Made by a program: the position numbers and the translations under genes. A stretch of 64,000 nt of DNA from NCBI GenBank assembly GCA_913777465.1, contig CAJYRQ010000078.1, forward strand, positions 62,001 through 126,000, given 5' to 3'. The stretch comes from an uncultured Chryseobacterium sp. GTDB lineage: Bacteria > Bacteroidota > Bacteroidia > Flavobacteriales > Weeksellaceae. Under the pieces are notes generated by a model that did no database searches, was not told the origin of the DNA, and saw only the letters and a list, made by a program, of their open reading frames with translations. Each line of letters opens with the position of its first letter. The stretch's first letter is position 1. This document shows positions 17,677 through 25,045 of the stretch, one piece after another.

Positions 17677-18267
17677 TTAAGTATATTTTTCTACCCTGGC
17701 CAACGGCTTGAAAGAATACTTCCTACCCGTAGCCAAGTGCCTACAAAGATAGTTTTTTTTAATCAGACCTTCTAACAGGTATTTTTCATTCCGATAAATA
17801 AAAAAGTCCCCTTTCTGTAAGGTTTCAATAAAAACGAGTTTATCGTCCTGTTTTTCAATATGGAAATATTTTACCAGATCGGGGCTTGCCATAAAATTGG
17901 CTTTCGGAGATTTCGAAAATTTTAAAATAATCGGTCTTAAATCTTCTTCGTATACTTCGAGACTTTGTAAAAGCATTCTTCTGAACGTTTCTTTCCACTC
18001 GCTGCCATGCGGCAGAATTCTGCGTCCATATTTTTCAAATGCGATCAGGTGTGCCAGCTCATGGGTCAGCACAAAGAAAAACAGCTGCGGAGCCAATGTG
18101 GAATTAATGGTGATCTCATGCGACTGATCCGGAAGCTTCCGGTAATCACCAAGCTTGGAATCCCGGTTGCGCGTTACCTTAATATGAATGTAATAATCGG
18201 CAAACCAGATTTTTAAATATTGAAGTGTATTGGGAGGTAAGTATTTTTCTAGAGGCTGAATTGACAT
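17677..18267 (-). CDS. SprT-like metalloprotease-family protein
   Basis: 196 residues with the SprT HExxH zinc motif in VLTHELAHLIAFEKYGRRI (about residues 67-85) and a following PHGSEWKETFRRML, as in bacterial SprT and the DNA-protein-crosslink protease Spartan. Role in bacteria is not settled. Embedded between tolC and manC with 2-bp gaps on each side. Confidence 0.88.
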   Translation of the reverse strand: MSIQPLEKYLPPNTLQYLKIWFADYYIHIKVTRNRDSKLGDYRKLPDQSHEITINSTLAPQLFFFVLTHELAHLIAFEKYGRRILPHGSEWKETFRRMLLQSLEVYEEDLRPIILKFSKSPKANFMASPDLVKYFHIEKQDDKLVFIETLQKGDFFIYRNEKYLLEGLIKKNYLCRHLATGRKYSFKPLARVEKYT

Positions 18268-18269
18268 TT

Positions 18270-19610
18270 TTATAAGCTCAACGGAATTCCTGCATAGAAA
18301 TTCAGCAATTTAAGACTGAACACATAGTTATATTTTGCCTGTGCCACAGAACCCTGTGCATTGGCGTAGTTGTTTCTGGCTATGTTGACATCATAGATCG
18401 TCGATCTTCCCGCTGCATAGCTTTTATCTGCGAAATCCAGGGCGAGTTTGGTACTTCTTTCAGCCTGCAGGGCAGATAAATAAATTTCGTAATTGGCATC
18501 TACATCAAACTGTGCTTTCTGTACATTTTCGCGGATGATCTGCTTCTGCTGCTGTAAAGTCACTTTAGCAATATTCTCATTCACCTTCGACTGCTCAACC
18601 TGCAACTTTGTAATTCCCTTATTGAAAATCGGAATATTTAAAGAAACAGCTGCCTGCTGACCGAAGTTGTCTTTATACTGGGAAAAGAACCCCTGTTCAC
18701 GCACATAGAAAAGTGATGAACCGACATTATTCGTGTTCAAAAGGTTATTGTAAAAACTTCCGATTCCAACGCTTGCCGTTAATGTAGGCCAAAATGCCGT
18801 CTTATTGATTTCAGTCTGAGCAACGGCCGACTTGATACGGCTTTCGGCAGCTTTGATCTGGGGCTGGGTTTCATAAGCGGTTGCCAACACTTCATTCACT
18901 TCCTTAAGCTGCGGGGCAAGCTGATCCGGAATATCCACATCTTCCACATCAAAATCTTTATATTCCTGAAGCTGTAAAATCTGGGCCAGGGCAAACAGGC
19001 TTCTTCCGACATTGATTTCCGCAGTTTTGAGGTTCTGCTTTTCCCGCGCCAGTCCGGCTTCGGCCTCTGCCAATACCGTCTGGGCGGTAGTCCCGACTTC
19101 CGTTGTAATTTTTGAGCGGTCATACTGCTTTTGGGCATTTTCTACTGCCGCCTGTGAGATCTTAACGATCTCTTTATTCAGCAAAGTGGTTAAATACTGC
19201 TGGGCGATCTGAAGCGAAATATCGTTTTTAATCGTCTCGATATCATATTGGCTGGCCTCGACATCAAACTCCGTCTTTCTTACGGTTTTTTCCAGTCTTC
19301 CGTAATTAAAAACCAGGATATCGGCTCCCAGATTGGCACTGTTGCTGAAACGGTCGTTTCTTAAACTTCCCGTACCGAAAGAGGTCTGCCCGAAACTTAC
19401 CGTATTTCCGACATTAGCAGAAACGGAGGGGAGATAGTTTTTCTTTGCAATTTTAAGGTTCAGATCCTGTATCTGTTTCGAATATTCATTTTGGATCACC
19501 TGAAGATTATGCTCGGTTGCATAATCCACGCACGCTCTCAAAGACCATTTTTTCTGGGCATTGACAGCCAGGCACGTTAATCCCAAAACAATAGTCAAAA
19601 CTCTTTTCAT
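18270..19610 (-). CDS. TolC family outer-membrane efflux protein
   Basis: 446 residues with a cleavable signal peptide (MKRVLTIVLGLTCLAVNAQ) and two long coiled-coil repeats, the TolC/OEP pattern. The first repeat starts WSLRACVDYATEHNLQV, the second around ETQPQIKAAESRIKSAVAQT. The trimer makes the outer-membrane channel of tripartite efflux pumps or type I secretion; no pump or adaptor gene is adjacent, so the inner-membrane partner is elsewhere. First gene of the operon reading to the GNAT. Confidence 0.93.
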   Translation of the reverse strand: MKRVLTIVLGLTCLAVNAQKKWSLRACVDYATEHNLQVIQNEYSKQIQDLNLKIAKKNYLPSVSANVGNTVSFGQTSFGTGSLRNDRFSNSANLGADILVFNYGRLEKTVRKTEFDVEASQYDIETIKNDISLQIAQQYLTTLLNKEIVKISQAAVENAQKQYDRSKITTEVGTTAQTVLAEAEAGLAREKQNLKTAEINVGRSLFALAQILQLQEYKDFDVEDVDIPDQLAPQLKEVNEVLATAYETQPQIKAAESRIKSAVAQTEINKTAFWPTLTASVGIGSFYNNLLNTNNVGSSLFYVREQGFFSQYKDNFGQQAAVSLNIPIFNKGITKLQVEQSKVNENIAKVTLQQQKQIIRENVQKAQFDVDANYEIYLSALQAERSTKLALDFADKSYAAGRSTIYDVNIARNNYANAQGSVAQAKYNYVFSLKLLNFYAGIPLSL

Positions 19611-19698
19611 AGTATCTATTTTTCCCTATTAGACGAAGTAAATATAAAAAAGTTACACTTTGCTGCTTTTTTTAAAAAACTTTTGAGAATTTTGTATT

Positions 19699-20943
19699 AT
19701 GACTCATGAACAATATCAGGAGGCTGTAGACTGGCTTTTCGTACAGGCTCCCAATTACCAGATCGACGGGCAGAAAGCCTATAAGCCCGGACTGGATAAT
19801 ATTAAAAGGCTCTGCAGTTTTTTCGGGAATCCGCAGGAAAAAATAAAATGCATCCATATCGGAGGGACAAACGGCAAAGGCTCTTCCAGCAATATGCTGG
19901 CTTCCGTTTTACAGGAGGCCGGATACAGGGTTGGCTTGTACAATTCTCCTCATCTTATCGATTTTACCGAACGTATTAAGGTAAACGGCATCAATTGTGA
20001 TAAAGAATTCGTTTTTAACTGTACTCAAAAACTTAAAGACCTGCCGGAAGATATCCTTCCCTCTTTTTTTGAGTTTACGACTATCATGGCTTTTGAATAT
20101 TTTTATCAGCAGAAAGTAGATGTTGCCATCATTGAAGTGGGCCTGGGCGGAAGATTGGACTCAACCAATATTATTAAGCCTTTAATTTCAGCCATTACCA
20201 ATGTTCAGCTGGACCATCAGAATATCTTAGGAGACACCATTGAAGAGATTGCAGCTGAAAAAGCCGGTATTGTAAAACCAAATATTCCCATAATATCCGG
20301 GGATGAAAATGAAGCGGTCAAAAACATCATCAGAAATAAAGCAGATCAGGAGAATGCACCATTCATTGATGCTACTTTATTGCAAACGGCATTAAAATCC
20401 GACCTGAAAGGAAATTACCAGAAAAAAAATATTAAAGTCGTTTTAAATATAGTTGAAGAGCTGAGAAAATTAAATTTTACTATTTCCGATAAGAATATTG
20501 AGACCGGACTTTTAAAAGTGCACCAAAATACAGGATTTATCGGTCGGTGGTTTGAGTTTTCAAAAGATCCGCTCACCATTTGCGACACGGGTCACAACCA
20601 GGCCGGACTTGAATATGTCTTTGCCCAGCTGAATTCCATCGACCTGCGCAAGCACGTAATTTTAGGCTTTGTAAATGATAAAAAGATCGATGACGTGATA
20701 AAGATCTTACCGGGAAATTCTGCTTTTTATTTTGCAAAACCGGCGATCCACCGGGGAAGACATCCTGAAGATTATCAAAACCTACTGGAAGAGGCAAAAA
20801 TTTTTTATAAAATTTTCGATTCGGTACAGGATGCGTATCTTTCTGCAAAAGAGGAATGTACAAATGAAGAAATGATTTTTATCGGCGGAAGCAACTTTGT
20901 TGTGGGAGAATTTTTAGAAAAAAATTTGGAGGTTATCAAATAA
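19699..20943 (+). CDS. folC: Folylpolyglutamate synthase / dihydrofolate synthase
   Basis: 414 residues of the Mur-ligase-fold enzyme that adds glutamates to folates and makes dihydrofolate from dihydropteroate. The P-loop IGGTNGKGSSSNMLA is at about residues 52-66, with NSPHLIDFTERI and IEVGLGGRLDSTN following, all FolC signatures. ATG start with a purine-rich AGAATT just upstream. Its 3' end contains the promoter of the tRNA-Val genes. Confidence 0.95.
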   Translation: MTHEQYQEAVDWLFVQAPNYQIDGQKAYKPGLDNIKRLCSFFGNPQEKIKCIHIGGTNGKGSSSNMLASVLQEAGYRVGLYNSPHLIDFTERIKVNGINCDKEFVFNCTQKLKDLPEDILPSFFEFTTIMAFEYFYQQKVDVAIIEVGLGGRLDSTNIIKPLISAITNVQLDHQNILGDTIEEIAAEKAGIVKPNIPIISGDENEAVKNIIRNKADQENAPFIDATLLQTALKSDLKGNYQKKNIKVVLNIVEELRKLNFTISDKNIETGLLKVHQNTGFIGRWFEFSKDPLTICDTGHNQAGLEYVFAQLNSIDLRKHVILGFVNDKKIDDVIKILPGNSAFYFAKPAIHRGRHPEDYQNLLEEAKIFYKIFDSVQDAYLSAKEECTNEEMIFIGGSNFVVGEFLEKNLEVIK

Positions 20944-20955
20944 GTCGTATATTTG
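20925..20955 (+). promoter_or_regulatory. tRNA-Val promoter
   Basis: TTTG at 20925-20928, a 19-bp spacer, then TATATTTG at 20948-20955: a full Bacteroidota TTTG-N19-TAnnTTTG promoter. It lies partly within the end of folC, 32 bp before the first tRNA. One of the best promoters in the window. Confidence 0.75.
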
Positions 20956-20987
20956 CACCACTCTAATCGAGGAAACAACGATAAAGA

Positions 20988-21062
20988 GGGTTCTTAGCTC
21001 AGTTGGTTCAGAGCATCTGGTTTACACCCAGAGGGTCGGGGGTTCGAATCCCTCAGGACCCA
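20988..21062 (+). tRNA. tRNA-Val (anticodon UAC), copy 1
   Basis: 75-nt cloverleaf: acceptor GGGTTCT/AGGACCC, D-arm TAGCTCAGTTGG, anticodon stem TCTGG/CCAGA with loop TTTACAC (anticodon UAC, valine), and T-arm GGTTCGAATCC. The 3' CCA is not encoded (ACA follows). Confidence 0.97.
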
Positions 21063-21095
21063 CAGAAAAGGAAACGAAACCTTTCAAAAAAATTC

Positions 21096-21170
21096 GGGTT
21101 CTTAGCTCAGTTGGTTCAGAGCATCTGGTTTACACCCAGAGGGTCGGGGGTTCGAATCCCTCAGGACCCA
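21096..21170 (+). tRNA. tRNA-Val (anticodon UAC), copy 2
   Basis: Identical to copy 1 over all 75 nt, separated from it by 33 bp and read from the same promoter. Followed by a terminator. Confidence 0.97.
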
Positions 21171-21173
21171 CAG

Positions 21174-21207
21174 AAATCTCTCTTTTTTAAGGGAGATTTT
21201 TTTATTT
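21174..21207 (+). terminator. Terminator after tRNA-Val pair
   Basis: AAATCTCTC pairs with GGGAGATTT (one wobble), followed by T7. Lies just before the convergent end of the glycosyltransferase operon. Confidence 0.75.
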
Positions 21208-21210
21208 ATG

Positions 21211-22092
21211 TTATTTCAGCTTTTTGAGCATTAATGAAAGTTTATAGATATCAAAAAGCATGAGATTTGGGTTTTCAGAAAGAAGATTTTTTTTGATCAG
21301 GTTTTCAAAAAGGTTATATATGATCAGAAAAATGGTTTTAAACCTATATCGCACAACTTTATTTGCAGTTCTGTAAACTCTAATTTCTTTTATTAATGTC
21401 TCATTCTCTAAGTCTTTGGAAAGCCGGTAAAGCGAATTAATAGCTGTTTCTGTTTTACTTAAAAAAAAAGCATTTATCGTATCATCAAAATGTATTACCG
21501 GATTATTGATGGCAGAAAACTTCACTCCCGAAAGCTGCATTTCTCTGGCGAAAATGTAATCCTCATATCCGTAATCCGTAAGCTTTTCATTGAATATAAA
21601 TTTTTCAAATGTATCTCTTTTAATCAAAAAATTAACCGTTTTTAGAACAGAAAAATCGGATGACCGGCTTCCTGAAAAGATTTCCCGCTCTACAGAATAG
21701 CGGTTTCTCAATGTTTTGGAAAATTTTCGGTCTATTTTAAAATTACCGTATATCACCTCGACATCCGGGTTAGTCTCAATCTCAGTAAAATAATTCCTTA
21801 AAAAATGAATGTTTTCGATCTTAACATCACAATCTAGAAAAAGCAGGTAATCACCCTGTGCATAATTCAAGAATAAATTTCTGATTTTTGATCGACCTAT
21901 ATTTTTATCCAGTAAAACCAATTGCGCTACCTGATCCTGAAATCGGTTGATAGACTTAAATTTTTCATCCGAAGCATCATCAATGAGGATTATTTCTGCA
22001 TTAATAGAATAGCAATCTATTTCCTTTCTCAGAGCATAAATTAGTTCTCTGACATCAAAGTTATAGACAGGAATGCATATGGAAATTTTCAT
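21211..22092 (-). CDS. Family 2 glycosyltransferase
   Basis: 293 residues of a GT-A fold enzyme: ISICIPVYNFD at the start, IILIDDASDEKFKSI, then YLLFLDCDVKIEN holding the D-x-D metal motif. ELYDYG-type acceptor region appears as LTDYGYEDYIFAREM. Probably adds a sugar to surface polysaccharide or LPS. The start is the ATG at 22092; a longer reading of 46 more codons would run into the preceding gene. It follows the family 9 gene by 4 bp. Confidence 0.9.
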   Translation of the reverse strand: MKISICIPVYNFDVRELIYALRKEIDCYSINAEIILIDDASDEKFKSINRFQDQVAQLVLLDKNIGRSKIRNLFLNYAQGDYLLFLDCDVKIENIHFLRNYFTEIETNPDVEVIYGNFKIDRKFSKTLRNRYSVEREIFSGSRSSDFSVLKTVNFLIKRDTFEKFIFNEKLTDYGYEDYIFAREMQLSGVKFSAINNPVIHFDDTINAFFLSKTETAINSLYRLSKDLENETLIKEIRVYRTANKVVRYRFKTIFLIIYNLFENLIKKNLLSENPNLMLFDIYKLSLMLKKLK

Positions 22093-22096
22093 CCTG

Positions 22097-23062
22097 CTAA
22101 ATTTTATCAACAATCTTCCGCACCTCAAGCTCTTCCAAACATGCCCAATCGCCACGATAACATTCTTTATCCCCAAAAACGGAACACGGTCTGCACGTAA
22201 GGTCTTTGATCTGTACCACATCGTCTTCACTTTGGCCGAAACCTAAGAATCCGGCATACGGATGCGTCTGTCCCCAGACGGAAACACACCGGGTTCCTAC
22301 AAGACTTGCCAGGTGCATATTGGCGGAATCCATGGAAATCATCAGTTCCAGTCCGCCGATCTTTTTCAGTTCTTCGGTAAGGCTTAATTTTCCGGCAAGG
22401 CTAAAAGTATTGGGAATTTCCTGTTCCCATTTTTCCAGGGTTTCCGTCTCGGCCTTTCCTCCCCCGAAAAAGTAAATGGCATGTTTTTGGGCTAAGATCC
22501 GGGCCAGTTCATAGGATTTCTCAAGTGGAAGCATTTTCCCCCGGTGCTGCGCAAAAGGTGCGAATCCGATGCCTGACTTTTCACCCGATGCAGGTCTTAA
22601 CCGGTGGGAAAGTTCAACCTGATAGCCCATTTCACGAAAGACATCGGCATAGCGCTCCACGGTTGTTCTCAACTGGATCTTATTCAGGTTCCAGACATCG
22701 GTCAGATGTTCTTTTTCTTCTTTCCCTTTATTGATTTTGAACACTTTAAGTCCTTTCTTACGGTAAATGCGATCCAGAACTTTTGTCCGGATCACATCAT
22801 GAAGATTAGCAACCAAATCGGGTTTAAATTCTTTGATCAGTTCATTGGCCAGCCGGCTTAATCCGAAGAAGCCTTTATAATCGTCAAGGTTCACACCTTT
22901 AAAGATAACATTCGGAATATCAGCAAATAAACCCTCAAAATTCTTTCGGGAAACCATTACGATTTCCACATCAGGATTCTGTTCCAGAAACTCACGGAAA
23001 ACCGGTGCCGTCATGGCAACGTCACCGAACGCAGAAAAACGATATGCTAAAATCCGTGTCAA
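22097..23062 (-). CDS. Family 9 glycosyltransferase (heptosyltransferase-like)
   Basis: 321 residues with the GT-B fold of LPS heptosyltransferases: ILAYRFSAFGDVAMTAPVFR at the start, GIGFAPFAQHRGKMLP as the donor-site entry, and MISMDSANMHLASLVGTRCV with WGQTHPYAG near the end. Four Cys lie in the last 40 residues (TCRPCSVFGDKECYRGDWAC), a zinc-like tail seen in many Bacteroidota members. Role in LPS core or surface glycan assembly is inferred from the family. Confidence 0.92.
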   Translation of the reverse strand: MTRILAYRFSAFGDVAMTAPVFREFLEQNPDVEIVMVSRKNFEGLFADIPNVIFKGVNLDDYKGFFGLSRLANELIKEFKPDLVANLHDVIRTKVLDRIYRKKGLKVFKINKGKEEKEHLTDVWNLNKIQLRTTVERYADVFREMGYQVELSHRLRPASGEKSGIGFAPFAQHRGKMLPLEKSYELARILAQKHAIYFFGGGKAETETLEKWEQEIPNTFSLAGKLSLTEELKKIGGLELMISMDSANMHLASLVGTRCVSVWGQTHPYAGFLGFGQSEDDVVQIKDLTCRPCSVFGDKECYRGDWACLEELEVRKIVDKI

Positions 23063-23064
23063 AA

Positions 23065-23484
23065 CTAAGCTTTCAATTGATAGGCTACTGCGTAGAATTT
23101 GATTTGTTTGGTCATAGCCATTAAACCGTTGGCCCTTGAAGGGGAAAGGAATTCCTGCAGCCCGATTTCGGAAATAAAATCAAAATCGGAATCCAGAATC
23201 TCCTGGGTGGAATGTCCGCTGTAAATACTTACCAAAAGCGAAACAATGCCTTTCGGGAGAATCCCATCGGAATCGGCATTGAAAAATAATTTTCCATCGC
23301 GGAACTCAGCATCGATCCAGACTTTGCTCTGGCAGCCTTTAATAAGGTTTTCTTCCGACTTTTTATCTTCAGGCAAACCTTTCAGTTCTTTTCCAAGGTC
23401 GATAATATATTCGTACTTCTGTTCCCAATCCTCAAGAAACGCAAATTCATCGATGATTTCCTGCTGTTTTTCTTTAATGGTCAT
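23065..23484 (-). CDS. sufE: SufE cysteine desulphurase-activating protein
   Basis: 139 residues. SufE accepts persulphide sulphur from SufS in iron-sulphur cluster assembly. The acceptor Cys is in ENLIKGCQSKVW (about residue 50) and the fold motifs GLPEDKKSEE and SPSRANGLMAM fit. Gene order puts it 2 bp before the glycosyltransferase genes, a joined transcript of unrelated functions. Confidence 0.94.
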   Translation of the reverse strand: MTIKEKQQEIIDEFAFLEDWEQKYEYIIDLGKELKGLPEDKKSEENLIKGCQSKVWIDAEFRDGKLFFNADSDGILPKGIVSLLVSIYSGHSTQEILDSDFDFISEIGLQEFLSPSRANGLMAMTKQIKFYAVAYQLKA

Positions 23485-23504
23485 GTTAAACTAATTTCTT
23501 AATG

Positions 23505-23512
23505 CAAAGATA
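23505..23512 (-). promoter_or_regulatory. -7 promoter element of sufE operon
   Basis: Bottom strand TATCTTTG matches TAnnTTTG, 20 bp before the sufE start. Confidence 0.55.
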
Positions 23513-23562
23513 GCCAATTTAAAAAGATAATATAATCCGGCAACTCCGGAAATAATTTATGT

Positions 23563-24669
23563 TCAGATCTGAATATTCGAAGCTTTTTCAAAAACCTCAA
23601 GTAATTTCACTTCTTCATTTTCCCAGCAAAAAAGGCCGGCTGCATTTTCAAGTTCAGGCAGATAATTCCGTCTTCCTTTATTTAAAACGATCTGGATTGC
23701 TTTTGCAATATCATCCGGCTGATGACTCCTGATAATCTCACCAATGTCAAATTGTCGCTTAATATTCTGCATTTCAGGAAGATTTGACAGAATGACCGGG
23801 ACCCGGGCCTGGATGCTATCCAATACTTTATTCGGTAAGGAATAATAATAGCTTTCTCCACCGTTTTCTTCAATGCTCATCCCGCAGTCTGCGGTGAGGG
23901 TAATTTTCCTGAGATCTTCAGGCAGCAGTTTGCCTAAGAATTCAACTTTATGCTGTAGATTTTCCTTTGATACCAAGGTTTCATATTCCATTTTCATCGG
24001 CCCGTCTCCTGCTATCTTAAAAATAACGTTTTCAAGATGTTTCATTGCCAGAATGGCTTTGTCGATGCCGCGAAACGGATTGATGGCTCCCTGATACAGA
24101 ATAATTTTAGGCTTATTGTCTGGAATATCCTGTTTGGGTTCCAGCTTTCTCGGCGAATTCTGAATGACTATCGGATCAACACGATATTTTTTTTTGAACC
24201 AACCAGCATATCCTGTACTGGCCGTCACCATAAAATTCTGTTTGGGCACCAGCTTTTTTTCCAGGTAACGCCAAATTTTCTGAGACATCCTACCCTGTAT
24301 TGCCGGCATTTCAGAAAAAATTTCATGGCTGTCGAAAACCAATGGAATCCTTAATTTTTCAGCTAAAATATAATTCGGGAGCAAAGCATCCAGGTCATTG
24401 GTATGCAGAATGGTATCAGAATCTGCTTTCTTTTTTAATTGCCGGTATAATTTCCAGTTGAATTCAAAATAAGCGGTTTTTAAACTCTTTGAAACCAAAG
24501 ATATTCTGGAAAATGAGTAAGGGCGTGACATTTTTTCAGCGCCATTCCAATTGTTTCCAATCAGCTCAACTTCATATCCGTTCTCATGCAAGGTCCGGCA
24601 TATCTTTTCAATACGCTGATCGGTATATAAATTACTAAAAGCAGAAGTAATGATCTTTTTCCTGCGCAT
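23563..24669 (-). CDS. Family 4-type glycosyltransferase
   Basis: 368 residues, GT-B fold. RRKKIITSAFSNLYTDQRIE opens a variant of the N-terminal Rossmann domain; the C-terminal nucleotide-sugar domain shows KIILYQGAINPFRGIDKAIL, IAGDGPM and the E-x7-E-like NGGESYYYSLPNKVLDSIQA. Inverting or retaining sugar transfer to a surface glycan is likely; substrate unknown. Its ATG overlaps the stop of the upstream small gene (TAATG-type overlap), indicating coupling. Confidence 0.88.
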   Translation of the reverse strand: MRRKKIITSAFSNLYTDQRIEKICRTLHENGYEVELIGNNWNGAEKMSRPYSFSRISLVSKSLKTAYFEFNWKLYRQLKKKADSDTILHTNDLDALLPNYILAEKLRIPLVFDSHEIFSEMPAIQGRMSQKIWRYLEKKLVPKQNFMVTASTGYAGWFKKKYRVDPIVIQNSPRKLEPKQDIPDNKPKIILYQGAINPFRGIDKAILAMKHLENVIFKIAGDGPMKMEYETLVSKENLQHKVEFLGKLLPEDLRKITLTADCGMSIEENGGESYYYSLPNKVLDSIQARVPVILSNLPEMQNIKRQFDIGEIIRSHQPDDIAKAIQIVLNKGRRNYLPELENAAGLFCWENEEVKLLEVFEKASNIQI

Positions 24670-24893
24670 TATTTCTTTTTATCCGACAGAAGATGGTAAA
24701 TTTGTATCAAACAGATCAAACCGTTTGGGATGATAACCGGCCACAGCATTCCGCTGTAAATTCCGTAAATTACAAAGCAGATACAGCCGATCATATTCAC
24801 GATCCTTATTTTTCTGATGTCTTTCAGTATAAAACTCAGTACGATAAACAGTGAGGCGGAATATCCTATATAAGTGGCAATTTCGGGAATCAT
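24669..24893 (-). CDS. SemiSWEET/PQ-loop-like small membrane protein
   Basis: 74 residues and three transmembrane segments (about 7-24, 30-47, 50-68). The pattern IGYSASLFIVLSFILKDIRK then GCICFVIYGIYSG and IPNGLICLIQIYHL is like a single three-helix SemiSWEET unit, though the PQ pair is replaced by Leu-Lys. Such half-transporters dimerise to carry sugars or similar small molecules. Database labels for close relatives are unreliable. Overlaps the next gene by one base. Confidence 0.65.
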   Translation of the reverse strand: MIPEIATYIGYSASLFIVLSFILKDIRKIRIVNMIGCICFVIYGIYSGMLWPVIIPNGLICLIQIYHLLSDKKK

Positions 24894-24913
24894 GAGAAAT
24901 TTTTAAAGGACGA

Positions 24914-24921
24914 CAAACTTA
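24914..24921 (-). promoter_or_regulatory. -7 promoter element of SemiSWEET-glycosyltransferase operon
   Basis: Bottom strand TAAGTTTG matches TAnnTTTG, 20 bp before the small gene. Confidence 0.5.
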
Positions 24922-25045
24922 ATCATTTCCAATAAGATAATAAAATTTTTTCTGCCATAAAGTCATTTATTGCTTTTTGGTAAAATATTTGTAATTTAGA
25001 TAATGAATCAGCGGCAATGTTGCTGTTGTTCTAATGAGATATATT

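Noticed and set aside
21003-21227. Top-strand frame across the tRNA-Val pair
   Set aside because: It translates the two tRNA copies; the peptide repeats with the tRNA genes.
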